This document shows, piece after piece, positions 1 to 10,511 of a DNA stretch of 64,000 nt. Location: positions 634,541,217 through 634,605,216 of the forward strand of contig OX422211.1 of NCBI GenBank assembly GCA_949130495.1, given 5' to 3'. This stretch comes from Sambucus nigra. Lineage: Eukaryota; Streptophyta; Magnoliopsida; Dipsacales; Adoxaceae. A program made the position numbers and the translations under genes. The notes below the pieces were generated by a model. The model did no database searches. It saw only the letters and a program-made list of their open reading frames with translations, and was not told where the DNA came from. Within the stretch, counting starts at the first letter, position 1. Each line of letters begins with the position of its first letter.

Positions 1-686
1 ATTACCAATTGGACTGATTATATATTTAGAGACTTTCAAAAGATACATTAATTGATGCCCCTAGATTTTATTGATAAATTTTCATGAAATCATCAAATAT
101 ATACATTTAGTTTCTAATGAATTTATATTGTAAGAGATTTTAAATTTTAAATTTTGCGCACAAAAATATAAAATTATATATTAAGGTCAAATTTAATATT
201 TTATATCACGAAGATCCCATAAAAACAACTATATAGTGTTATGCAGCGATATTGATAATGACCCATCGTGCCACAAATTGTACGTAGTTTTAAAAGGAAA
301 ACTCTTTCCTCTGAATATATTCCTTCAACTCATCCGCGAACGCTTTAAATGCTTATACCCAGCCCAAATGTACAACCACCAATGTAGCATTGGTAAGTGT
401 TAAAGAGTTAAAGAGATGTAATCTATAACCAAATTTAATTTTGGTTTTTAAAAGTAAACCTATAGAAGCTTTTACTTTTTTATTTGAGACTAACAATATC
501 GTACAATTATTCCCACCGAACCAACTTTAGCAGAAGTCGAAAAGTACTAAAGTAATGGGATTTTGGGGAGAACTGCTTTGGATGACTTAACTCTAAAGAC
601 TAAATCCAATGCACAGTTCTGCAAGATGAACGTCTGCTTCTATCTATTCTCAGTTTAATCGTTTGCCTGTCTTGAGTATTCTGAAA

Positions 687-694
687 TATATATA
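687..694 (+). promoter_or_regulatory. TATA box of the DUF2431 gene
   Basis: TATATATA lies 42-49 bases before the ATG at 736. If transcription starts about 30 bases downstream of it, the leader is very short. The base at -3 of the ATG is A, a favourable context. The rest of 1-735 is AT-rich upstream sequence in which I recognise no other gene. Confidence 0.55.
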
Positions 695-735
695 CCCCAA
701 CCCAGTAATCACACCGATAGAAAGGGAGTGAGAGA

Positions 736-3067
736 ATGACTAGAACTAGAAGGACGAAAAAGGTGAGATGGATTCAACATTACAACAGTGCTCAGAAGAT
801 ATTGTTGGTGGGTGAAGGCGACTTCTCATTTTCAGCTTGTTTAGCCAGAGCGTTTCACTCTGCTACTAACATGGTTGCAACTTCTTACGATTCTCAAGGT
901 ACGCTTTTCAGAAATTTATATACTACTGCCATGGTTTTTCACTTTTTAATTTCTAATTTAACTCATAGGTTTATGTGGTTATGCATGAGAGCGAGCTAGT
1001 CGCATTCTATTATTAAGTGCAGGGGTTGGCCATCGACTGGGTCGGCTGTATGGTATGGAGTGTTATACTTGGTTCATATTTGTATTGATTTCTAAGCTCT
1101 TTATATGTTTGCTTTGATTTGATTTATTTAATTTGGTATAGTTTTCTATAAAAAAAAAATCGTCCATTATTTTTTTCAAATCTGATGAAAAGACAATTAG
1201 ATCACTTCCACTTATATTCAAATGAGTTAAGTTATTGATTTATTATATCTAAAAGTTATAGTAAGAAATATATAAGGTTTCCACACATGCGTTGGCAAGT
1301 GATAATAAATGAAGGTTTTGCTCTGTCATTTTTTTCCGCTGTAAGTTGTTTTATAGTAAAAATTGTTTTTTTAGAAACTATTTTTTTTTGTTAAGAATTG
1401 CTTTTATTTGTTATAAATTATGTTTTTGGTTAAAAACCATTTTTTTATATATGAGTTTGTTTACATTTGTCACTTTTATCATTAATTCTATCAAACATCT
1501 CATTTTTGCTACTTGCAAAATTGATGTTATCAAACAATTCTAACATTTTTGCCATGGGATTTGCCATGAAAATTTTTACCATGCTATGGAAAAATTAGGC
1601 ATCCAGGCTATTTATCCACATTGCAACCAAACGGATCCTAAGTATATATTCGAGGCTTGTGCTAGGCCTAGTTGGTTAGCGTGCGTTCAAGTTCGATGTG
1701 CCTATTTTCACTCGTGGTGAAGAATGTGGAGGAGATGATTTACTAATTGACTAATTGTAGTATCTCCGTCATCCCTGAAATAAAGAACTCGAATATTCCA
1801 TCTATGATCCTACTTAAACTTGATCAAGCTCAATGAAATAGGGAAGAAACTTTGAGCAAGACGGGCCTTTTTCCACTCTTAATAAAGAATGTGCATGTGC
1901 ATGAGATGATTATGATTTGACTAATTTCAATTTCTCCCAAAGAAAACACTTGATGTGTCATTTTAATTTAAGTTTGTATATTCATCTGTTTTTTTTTAAG
2001 AGAGGTTGGCGGTAAAGCATTGGAGCAGTGAAGCACACCTCAATGAACTAAAGAGATTAGGATGCCTAGTGTTGCATGATGTTGATGTGAAGGATATGGA
2101 AGAACACCCAACCCTAAAGAAAATGAAGTTTGATAGGATCATTTTTAACTTCCCCCATGCGGGCCACTTCCCTTGGTTATGTGAAAGGGACAAAAAACTC
2201 ATCAAGTAAGTGTAAATATATGACTTTTTAGCTGGATCATTATATGAGATTTGTGTTAATGAATCTAAATCCCCTTAGAGTTGAGTTTAGATGTGTGAAA
2301 TATTATTTGTTTTTTCAAAATCAGGGGAAGCTAATGGTCATTAACTTCATCTTATTTTATAACACATAATCCTTTGACTTGAGGTGGTTGACTCTGTACC
2401 AAATCAATAGTCTCCAGTTTGATTACAAAATTACCCTTTCAAACAATACCCATAATAGGACAATGACAAAAATGCATGTCATACGTTTTGAAAGAATTCA
2501 TTATTTTTATGAGGATAAATTTGAAAAATGATAGTTTTCCTTAAAATGTGACTTTCAAGTCCTAAACAAAAACAAAAAATTAAACCTTGCCACAAGCCTT
2601 TCTTGTTTAACTATATGTTTTCTGCTAATGAATCAATTTGTTGGGTTGATACATATATCTAAATTGCAGTAATTTTGTCGATGTTTCTATGTTAATCGAA
2701 CAGGAAGCACAAGAAGTTGGTAGGGGCGTACTTTAGAAGTGCATCAAATTTGGTGAGTGATGGCGGGGAAATTCATGTAAATCACAGAGATGATTATCCC
2801 TACAATACATGGGAATTGGAGAAGCTTGCAGGAAAAGCAGGCGTGCAACTGAAGGAGAAGGTGGAGTTTCTGAAAGAGAAGTACCCGGGCTACCATAACA
2901 AGAGAGGAAGTGATATTAACAGTAACAAGAAGTTCCCCCTCGGAGACTGCTATACCTTCAAATTCACTACCTTTAAAAGTGATGATGAAGGTCAAGCAAC
3001 TGAAACCTTTGAACAATCCATCAGTCGCATTGTTGCTGCTATGAAGGGACTACATGTTGAGTACTAG
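736..3067 (+). CDS. DUF2431 (BMT5-like Rossmann) protein, three exons
   Basis: This is a spliced plant gene of the DUF2431/PF10354 family, related to yeast 25S rRNA (uridine-N3) methyltransferase Bmt5. Exons are 736-898, 2001-2205 and 2704-3067. Both introns have GT..AG ends, and the joined frame is 243 codons plus TAG. Family blocks appear in order: the glycine-rich SAM-binding loop LLVGEGDFSFS (residues 23-33), TSYDS (about 49-53), FDRIIFNFPHAGH (98-110), GGEIHVNH (143-150), PGYHNKRG (184-191) and CYTFKF (205-210). The size fits the small plant-specific subgroup. Intron 1 (about 1.1 kb) and intron 2 (about 0.5 kb) are AT-rich. Family knowledge suggests an RNA methyltransferase fold; the substrate of the plant proteins is not established and is not inferable here. 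No stop or frameshift breaks the model, so I regard it as intact. Confidence 0.92.
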
Positions 3068-3535
3068 GAGAAGGCCATCTATGCCGATGTTATTGAATAT
3101 AAACTCTCTATCTATCTATACATTTGCTTTATATATAATATGAAATGATGGTATTTTGCTATTTATCAAAATGTAGTCTATGCACGGTGTTGATATTTCT
3201 ACATCTTATATGGAATACTTTTTGGATTTCTTGCAACTCTCTGGGTCTCAAAATTACTAAGAACAGGTTGTGCCACCCCTTATTTTCAGACATGTTGCAT
3301 AGCGGTTGTGTGTGTAAGAAACATGTTATAGGCATATGATTGCAAATTGCAATGACACGCTAACAAATTGCTCCACTTTAGACACTTCATCATTAAACTT
3401 TCTTGTTTAGGAAACTAATAATATATGATACTTTATTAGATTATTTCAATTTTAATAAAGATCATTTCAATCCCTATTTTTTTGTCTTAAAAATGTACTT
3501 AGTTTCTTAGTCATGATTGTTGGAAATAATATATG
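3068..3535. other. Downstream flank of DUF2431 gene, no gene seen
   Basis: AT-rich sequence following the TAG. A GAATATAAAC stretch near 3092 could act as a plant near-upstream polyadenylation element. I see no coding pattern. Confidence 0.4.
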
Positions 3536-3764
3536 CATAGGCTTGTCAATCGGGCTCTATGAGCCGAGCCTATGGTTGATCAGAATTGGCCCGATTTTGA
3601 TTTACTTGGCTCTAGCTCAAGCTCGGCCCGAACGAGCTTGAGAGTGCTTGGCTCAAGCTCGGCTCACAAAGTAAATCGGGTTCGGGCCCGATTTGAGCAG
3701 TCTGAATTGAATATTCCAATACATATTTATTTATTTTAATAATAAATATTCATATTTCAATAAT

Positions 3765-3923
3765 AAAAAACACATTTTAGCAATAAAAAACACATTTTAG
3801 CACTAAAAAAAATAAAATTCAGTACTAATATTGGCATTTCAGCATTAGTAAAACACATTTCAACACTAAAAAAATAGATTTCAATACTAATAAAACACAA
3901 TTCAGCACTAATATTGACATTTC
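3765..3923. repeat. A-rich minisatellite inside the MITE (left half)
   Basis: Roughly 20-bp units of the type CATTTCAGCACTAAAAA repeat with variation. The same units resume at 10512-10595 on the far side of the copia, showing that the copia landed inside this array. Confidence 0.7.
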
Positions 3924-4088
3924 TGTTGAGAGAAATAGGGGACAGAGAGAATTTTAGAGAGAGAAAGAGTTCTCATTAATTGGTATCAAACAAATGGGGG
4001 GGGTCACCCCTTATTTATAGTACAAGTTAGTAGAGTCCTAATAGGAGTGGACATTCACTTAAATAGGATAAATACAATATTTATAACA
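3924..4088 (-). repeat. 3' LTR of the copia element (165 bp)
   Basis: Begins TGTTGAG and ends ATAACA on the plus strand. It matches 10343-10511 except for one T/C difference and a G-run shorter by four. Confidence 0.95.
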
Positions 4089-4100
4089 CTCCCCCTTAGA
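4089..4100 (-). other. Polypurine tract of the copia element
   Basis: Read on the minus strand this is AAGGGGGAG directly abutting the 3' LTR, the expected plus-strand primer site. It confirms minus orientation. Confidence 0.8.
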
Positions 4101-4131
4101 TGTACACCATATCCACCATTCAATGATTATT

Positions 4132-4307
4132 GCCTCATTAAAACCTTACTAAGGAAAACCCATTGGAAAAAAATCGTAGTGAAGGAAAAAGAGTACAATT
4201 TATTGTGACCATTGAGTCGGTGTTGGACGTGCTTAATGCTGCCTCGTTAAAACCTTTACTAGGAAAACCCAGTGGGATAAAACCTAGTTAAAGGAAAAAG
4301 AGTACAG
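4132..4307 (-). repeat. Two diverged ~68-bp direct repeats before the polypurine tract
   Basis: 4132-4200 and 4241-4307 share the blocks TTAAAACCTT, GGAAAACCCA and GGAAAAAGAGTACA in the same order. They lie in the untranslated 3' region of the copia between the pol stop and the purine tract. I recall similar blocks near the 3' ends of other plant copia elements, which suggests a conserved cis-acting sequence. Confidence 0.75.
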
Positions 4308-4383
4308 TGCACAAATGTCCCAAATTACATGTTCTTGTATCCTCCCCCTGATAAGATGCTCCCCCTGATTGATATGTCCAATT

Positions 4384-5803
4384 TCACCGTTGGTGGAGCC
4401 GACGCATTCCAATCTCGTACACAAACTTCTGAAATGTTGCCTTTCGCAGTGACTTTGTGAAGAAATCAGCGAGGTTATCACTTGAACGAACTTGCATGAC
4501 TTCAATCTCATTTTTCTTCTGAAGCTCATAAGTGAAGAAAAACTTTGGTGAAATGTGCTTGGTTCTGTCTCCTTTGATGAATCCTTCTTTAATTTGTGAT
4601 ATACATGCTGCATTATCTTCATAGATAGTACTTGGAATATCTGTAATAGAAGACAATTGACAAGAACTACGGATATGCTGAATTAAAGATCTCAGCCATA
4701 CACATTCACGGCTAGCTTCATGAAGAGCCAAAATTTCAGAGTGATTAGAAGAAGTAGCTACTAAAGTTTGTTTAGTAGAACGCCAGGAAATAGCAGCATT
4801 ACCACAAAGAAATACATAACCTGTCTGAGATCGACCCTTATGAGGATCAGAGAGATATCCAGAATCTGCATAACCAACTAATTTGGAACTATTAGAGTTA
4901 TATGAATAAAATAAACCCATGTCAGTGGTTCCACGTAGATATCTTATGATATGTTTGATACCAGCCCAATGCCTTTTGGTTGGTTCGGAACTATATCTAG
5001 CAAGCAGATTCACAGAGAATGAAATATCCGGCCTAGTGCATTGCGCCAAATACAATAATGCACCGATTGCACTTAAATATGGTACTTCTGGACCCAATAT
5101 TTCCTCATCTTTTTCTTTAGGACGGTATGGATCTTTCTTTATGTCCAAAGACCGAACAACCATGGAGGTACTTAGGGGATGCGCCTTATCCATATTAAAA
5201 CGTTTTAATACATTTTCAGTATAATTAGATTGATGGACTAAAATCCCACTAGAATTTTTCTCGATCTGCAGGCCTAGACAAAATTTAGTTTTCCCAAGGT
5301 CTTTCATCTCAAATTCTTTTTTCAAATAGTTAGCAGTTGTTTCCAGCTCTTCTGGAGTTCCGATTAAATTTATGTCATCCACATAGACTGCTACTATTGC
5401 ATATCCTTTTGAGGATTTCTTTATAAATACACAAGGGCAAATTTGATTATTTTCATACCCTTCCTTAGACAAGTATTCACTAAGACGATTGTACCACATT
5501 CTTCCGGATTGCTTTAAACCGTACAATGAACGTCTCAGTCGTATCGAGTACGTACTCCTCGGCTTTGCTTCAGGCAAAGGAAATCCTTCAGGGATTTTCA
5601 TGTATATTTCTGTGTCTAAGTCCTCATATAAATAAGCGGTCACAACATCCATGAGTCTCAAATCAATATTTTCAGAGACCGCTAAGCTAATAAGATATCT
5701 GAAAGTTATACTATCCATAACAGGGGAGTATGTTTCCTCAAAATCAATCCCAGGTTTCTGTGAGAAACCTTGTGCCACAAGTCGTGCCTTATATCGAGTG
5801 ATT
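4384..5803 (-). pseudogene. copia pol, reverse transcriptase and RNase H part
   Basis: Second reading-frame segment of pol. It carries the RT core, with an F-E-E-T-Y-S-P-V block near the start and the catalytic YVDD at about 5376-5385, then the RNase H domain. RNase H acidic blocks are visible (GYADSGY; SNHSEILALHEA; YEDNAACI). The C-terminus reads through to a stop at 4384. This frame lacks its own translation start: it is cut from the upstream protease-integrase frame by a one-base change at the A-run near 5808-5820. Apart from that break the domain looks intact. Confidence 0.9.
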
Positions 5804-7945
5804 TCATTCTTCTCGTTTCTTTTTTCTTATAAAAACCCATCGATAACCTACCGGGTTAAAACCTTTTGGGGTTTGTACTATAGGTCCAAATACACCACGT
5901 TTATTTAGAGACTCGAGTTCTGCCTTGATGGCAATTTTCCATTTTGGCCAATCTACTCTTTGTCGACATTCATTTAGAGTACGTGATTCAGTATCATTAT
6001 CACTGCCCTTTGAAATTTGTGTAGCTACTGCATATGAAAAAACATCATCAATGACAGTTTCTTTTCGATCCCACATTTCTCCCGAATATGTATAAAACAT
6101 AGAGATCTCGTTATTATTATAAGGTACCTTTGCCTCTTCAGGGGCTTGTATAGTCACTTCAGTGACTTGTGTGTTTTCAGAAACAATAACCTCTTCAGGG
6201 GTTTCAGAGAAAGTGGATCTTTTATTCATAACCTCTTCGGGAGGGTGATTAGGGCATGATTTTTCATTTGATCTCCGCTTCCGGGGAGCAGAGTCTTTGG
6301 AACCTACAGGTCTTCCACGCTTCTGGCGTGCAACAGATTCATTTGCTGCTGATGTCAATGTTTGTCCCACTGGTACATCAATTATTGCAGGCACATTTGC
6401 AGCGGGTACATGAGACTTGGTTACTTTTGCAGCATCATTGAATGCATCGGGTAATTTATTTGTAATTTCCTGAAGATGCAATATCCTTTTCACTTCATGC
6501 TCACATTGAGTAGTACGAGGGTCTAGATGAGACAAAGTGGAAGTGTTCCATGTTAATTCTCGTCGTTCTTCAGGAACGGACCGTACTTCTGGTACGTTCT
6601 TTCCTCCCCCTAACGGCGGGAAGAGTGTCTCATCAAAATGACAATTCGCAAATCTAGCGGTAAATGTATCACCTGTCAGTGGCTCAATATAACGAATAAT
6701 TGATGGCGAATCATAACCAACATATATTCCCAAACGACGTTGGGGACCCATTTTGGTACGCTGAGGTGGAGGGATGGGTACATGCACTGCACAACCAAAT
6801 TTACGCAAGTGGGATATATTTGGTTGACATCCAGACACAAGTTTAAAAGGTGAAAATGGGTGATAAGCCGTGGGTCTAAGCTTAATTAACTTAGCAGCGT
6901 GTAGGATAGCATGTCCCCAGGCAGAGACTGGGAGTTTAGACTGCATAAGCAAAGGTCGCGCAATAAGTTGCAAACGTTTAATCAAAGACTCAGCTAAACC
7001 ATTTTGAGTGTGGACATACGGGACCGGGTGCTCAACATCAATACCTTGTGATAAACAATAGTCATCAAAAACTTGAGAATTAAATTCTCCCGCATTATCT
7101 AAACGGATGGATTTAATGTGTTGATCAGGAAAATGTGCTCTAAGTTTTATGATTTGAGCAAGAAATTTTGCAAAGGCCAAATTACGAGTAGATAACAAAC
7201 AAACATGTGACCAACGAGTGGACGCATAAATAAAAACCATAAAATATTTAAAAGGTCCACTAAAAGGGTGGATGGGTCCACAAATATCCCCTTGAATTCT
7301 TTGTAAAAAGGATGGTGACTCAGAGGCAATTTTGAGAAAAGATGGTTTAGTGATTAGTTTACCTTGAGAACAAGGGGTGCAAAAATGATCATCGGGTAAG
7401 GTAAGTTGTTTGTTTGTTAACGAGTGCCCGTATGAGTTGTTTATGATTCGACGCAACATGTTTGATCCAGGGTGACCCAATCGGTCATGCCATAATATTA
7501 AATTATAAGGATCATTGAGCTTCCGACTCATGACAGTATGTGATTCTACAACATTAATTGTTGTATGGTATAACCCCATGGATAATGCAGGAAATTTATC
7601 TAGTGTGAGCTTCTGGCTTCCAACACTAGATGTAATGCAAAGGAACTCTTTATTATCTTCATTACATGTTTCAATATGATACCCGTTCACTCTTATGTCC
7701 TTAAAGCTCAATAAATTTCTTCTGGAATTTCTTGAGTATATAGCATTATTTATGAATAAGTGGGTACCATTAGGTAACACCACGTGGGCTCTTCCGGAGC
7801 CTTCAATGATCTTAGCAGGACCAGCTATAGTGGAAACATTCGCTGTATTGTATATCAAGTCTGAGAAAAACTTCTGGTTTTTCAAAATGGTGTGGGTTGT
7901 CCCACTGTCTACCAGTCGCTTGCGCTTACTTTCGGATCCATACCT
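5804..7945 (-). pseudogene. copia pol, protease-integrase part with frameshift
   Basis: The frame opens after a TAA at 7946-7948. The protease active site DSGTT is at about 7895-7909. It is followed by the GAG-pre-integrase zinc region (LWHDRLGH ... CTPC) and the integrase core. The D, D, E catalytic residues are at codons 200, 263 and 299 counted from 7885, the normal D-x35-E spacing. The segment enters the RT N-terminus and stops at 5804, just past an A-run that is one base too long for the frame to continue into RT. The element therefore cannot make a normal full pol without frameshifting or help from a relative. Confidence 0.9.
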
Positions 7946-8136
7946 TTAACATAATTAAACATAAATTGAAATTCAATCCACCAATCATATAAGCATTAAA
8001 AAAAATTATCAAAACATTTCATTAACTACTAAAATCTCGAAATAAAGATATTAAATTCTCTAAGCTCTAAGGATAAACTACTAATGTCTCAATAGAAAAG
8101 ATGAAGCAGATAAATAAATAAATAAATCATAATCAT
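7946..8136 (-). other. AT-rich spacer between copia gag and pol
   Basis: About 190 bases with stops in the gag and pol frames separate the gag TAA from the open pol frame. Most Ty1/copia elements encode gag and pol in one frame. The spacer ends in a pyrimidine-poor AAAG/GT stretch that is only a weak splice-acceptor candidate. Confidence 0.6.
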
Positions 8137-9174
8137 TTAGGTCTTCAGGACCGCCTGAGGTGGTTCTCCAAGCATGTTATCAAATGTCTCATCATCAATA
8201 GCGTCTCCATCCTCATCTTCGAAAAAATCATTGAAATTGAGATCAATATCGTCAAGTTTCCAACGGTCTTCAGGACCTTCCACAATGTTTGTCTCCACTT
8301 TCTTTTTCGAGGCCTGATATTTTTCAACCAATTTCTTGGACGAACGGCAGGTACGTGTCCAATGCCCACTGCGGCCACATCTATGGAAAATATCATTTGG
8401 ATTTTGTGGATTTGACTTCTGATTCCCTTTATTGCCGTGATTATTCCACTTCTGGTGGTTCTTAAATTTCGTATTTTGTCTAGGGCCATGATTATTGTAG
8501 CCACCTCTTCTGGAGTTGCCACGGCCCCGCCGCATATTTCCTTGGCCTCTTTCATTATTCTGAACAGAGTTAGCATTCACTTCAGGGAGTGCTACAGATC
8601 CAGTGGGTCTAGATGTATGATTCTTCATCAGTAAGTCATTGTTCTGTTCAGCAACTAGGAGACATGAGATTAGTTCTGAGTACCTTTTAAACCCTCGCTC
8701 TCGATATTGCTGCTGCAGGAGCATATTCGAGGCGTGAAAAGTTGAGAATGTTTTCTCTAACATATATGCATCCTCTACCTTTTCTCCACATAGCTTTAGT
8801 TTGGAGGTAATCTTGAACATAGCAGAATTATATTCAGACACAGTCTTGAAATCTTGAAATCTCAAGTTGAGCCATTCATGGCGTGCACCTGGAAGTATGA
8901 CCGATTTTTGGTGGTCATAACGCTCCTTCAGGGAGTTCCATAAATCAAGAGGATCTTTCACTGTCAGGTACTCACTTTTCAAATCATTGTGTATGTGATG
9001 CCTAAGGAATATCAGGGCCTTAGCTTTGTCCTTCCGGGACATAGTATTTTCAAGTGTTATTGCATCACCAAGATTTCGAGCTTGGAGGTGTAGTTCAGCG
9101 TCTTGAGACCAATTCAGATAATTCACCCCAGAAATTTCAAGTGCTTCAAATTCGAGTTTAGAAATATTTGACAT
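8137..9174 (-). CDS. copia gag (capsid/nucleocapsid)
   Basis: 345-codon gag. I start it at the ATG at 9174 (MSNISKLEFEALEISG), not the upstream in-frame ATG at 9222, because related gag proteins begin at this motif. The order is a copia-type gag domain, a basic Gly/Arg/Asn-rich linker, a nucleocapsid knuckle and an acidic tail ending just before TAA. The knuckle is defective: the CX2CX4HX4C pattern has Phe in place of the first Cys (FHRCGRSGHWTRTC, about 8342-8385). The reading frame itself is intact. Confidence 0.88.
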   Translation of the reverse strand: MSNISKLEFEALEISGVNYLNWSQDAELHLQARNLGDAITLENTMSRKDKAKALIFLRHHIHNDLKSEYLTVKDPLDLWNSLKERYDHQKSVILPGARHEWLNLRFQDFKTVSEYNSAMFKITSKLKLCGEKVEDAYMLEKTFSTFHASNMLLQQQYRERGFKRYSELISCLLVAEQNNDLLMKNHTSRPTGSVALPEVNANSVQNNERGQGNMRRGRGNSRRGGYNNHGPRQNTKFKNHQKWNNHGNKGNQKSNPQNPNDIFHRCGRSGHWTRTCRSSKKLVEKYQASKKKVETNIVEGPEDRWKLDDIDLNFNDFFEDEDGDAIDDETFDNMLGEPPQAVLKT

Positions 9175-9271
9175 TTTTAAACTGTTCAATAAATAAATTA
9201 CAATCAGAAAAATGTAATGCATAATGAAAAATTAATAATTCAATATTGATTGGAATATTATGTGTGTGATT

Positions 9272-9830
9272 AGGACTTTAAGTCCTTGATTTAATAATTA
9301 GAACTTCAAGTCCGTACTATTTATTTGTTGAAACTTTAGATCAATACATAAAATAATTGAACTTCGGATTAATTTTTATTGAGTATAAGGACTTTATTTA
9401 TCCTATTGTGTCAAAACTTCAGGTTTGATCAGATTTTAAAAAAAATATTTGAAACTTCAGGTCCAAATTATAAATTATTTGGGGACATTTAATGTCCCTA
9501 ACTCTATGATAGAAATAATCAAAACTTCGAGTTTTGATTGAGGGTTTATATTATTTGGAACTTCAGGTCCAAATTATAAATAATGATTCAAGTCCTAAAT
9601 TTAAAGGTAATTGAGAACTTCGGGTCCAATTACTGGAAACTTAAAGTCCCAAAAATCAAAACTTCAGGTTTGATTATCATGTCCAAAAAAAAAATAAGAG
9701 TTGGGAACTTCAGGCCCCAAAAATATAAACTTCAGGTTCTACACATAAAATTATTGAACTTCGGGTTCAACTTTATGAATACCTTGGGATTTGAAAATCC
9801 CCACTCCATTGTGTCAAAACTTCAGGTTTG
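9272..9830. repeat. Array of short hairpins sharing ACTTCAGG in the copia leader
   Basis: The untranslated leader between gag and the 5' LTR carries about a dozen small inverted repeats around the core ACTTCAGG or ACTTCGGG. Examples: arms TCAAA/TTTGA at 9411-9428; ATTTGGA/TCCAAAT at 9553-9574; AATCAAA/TTTGATT at 9654-9675; TTGGG/CCCAA at 9701-9720; TTGAAC/GTTCAA at 9754-9770. Others lack the full core but are stronger palindromes: AGGACTT/AAGTCCT 9272-9286, GGGACATT/AATGTCCC 9482-9498, a 10-bp-arm hairpin at 9517-9539, and GGGATTT/AAATCCC 9786-9801. In the element's RNA the loop reads CCUGAAGU. Confidence 0.85.
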
Positions 9831-10324
9831 ATCACAAATATATAACATCATGATTATATGTATATAAAAAAAAGGTTATGACCTAATATGGTATTGCTAA
9901 AATAAATCAACAAATTTATTGTCCTGAAATATTATATGTCACATATTTTTCTAAAAAAAAATTAAACAAATTATATTACCGATTTTGTTAAAACCTTGAA
10001 CGATGGTTGAGAAAAAAAATAGATGTTGAATGATATTATATGTGTAGCTATAGGAGATAAAATCTGGACAAAACCATCTTCAAGCCATAAAAGTAAACAT
10101 GTATTATTAGTTCCGTAAAAGAGTACACCATACATGAAATATAAAATCAATTGTTAAACTTTCAAGACATAGTAATGATTATATATATCAAAGCTTATTA
10201 CGCACAGTAGGTAACAAACATTATAATGGTTTTAGCACCTAACCCATGTGAGCATGCATAATAAATAAATGAAGGCTGCGTAAAAAAAATACCTGCGATA
10301 GAGTTAGCAGTTGCGGCGATGAGC

Positions 10325-10342
10325 TTTTTCGTGCTGATAACG
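10325..10342 (-). other. Presumed primer-binding region of the copia element
   Basis: Next to the 5' LTR the minus strand reads CGTTATCAGCACGA. It shares TATCAG with the usual initiator-Met site TGGTATCAGAGC but is not that sequence, so the primer tRNA is unresolved. Confidence 0.4.
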
Positions 10343-10511
10343 TGTTGAGAGAAATAGGGGACAGAGAGAATTTTAGAGAGAGAAAGAGTTCTCATTAATT
10401 GGTATCAAACAAATGGGGGGGGGGGGTCACCCCTTATTTATAGTACAAGTTAGTAGAGTCCTAATAGGAGTGGACATCCACTTAAATAGGATAAATACAA
10501 TATTTATAACA
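10343..10511 (-). repeat. 5' LTR of the copia element (169 bp)
   Basis: TGTTGAG ... ATAACA, matching 3924-4088; the length difference is entirely in the G-run. Confidence 0.95.

Larger units (their letters stand above)
3924..10511 (-). mobile_element. Ty1/copia retrotransposon, recent insertion
   Basis: Complete structure on the minus strand: 5' LTR 10343-10511, leader with hairpin repeats, gag 8137-9174, pol 7945-4384 (frameshifted), purine tract and 3' LTR 3924-4088. The 5-bp target duplication ATTTC is exact (3919-3923 and 10512-10516). The LTRs differ by one substitution and a G-run length (8 versus 12), so insertion is recent relative to the other elements here. The pol order protease, integrase, RT, RNase H is copia-type. 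The gag start and the protease-proximal wording recall the plant RE/Retrofit-like group, but that lineage call is from memory. Confidence 0.95.

Noticed and set aside
1660..1700. SINE-like A and B boxes in intron 1 (GGCCTAGTTGGTTAG, GTTCAAGTTCGATG)
   Set aside because: Box spacing is too short and the B box lacks its CC end; no flanking duplication found.
4919..5224. Plus-strand frame over the copia RT
   Set aside because: Antisense shadow of the minus-strand RT frame, which has YVDD and RNase H motifs.
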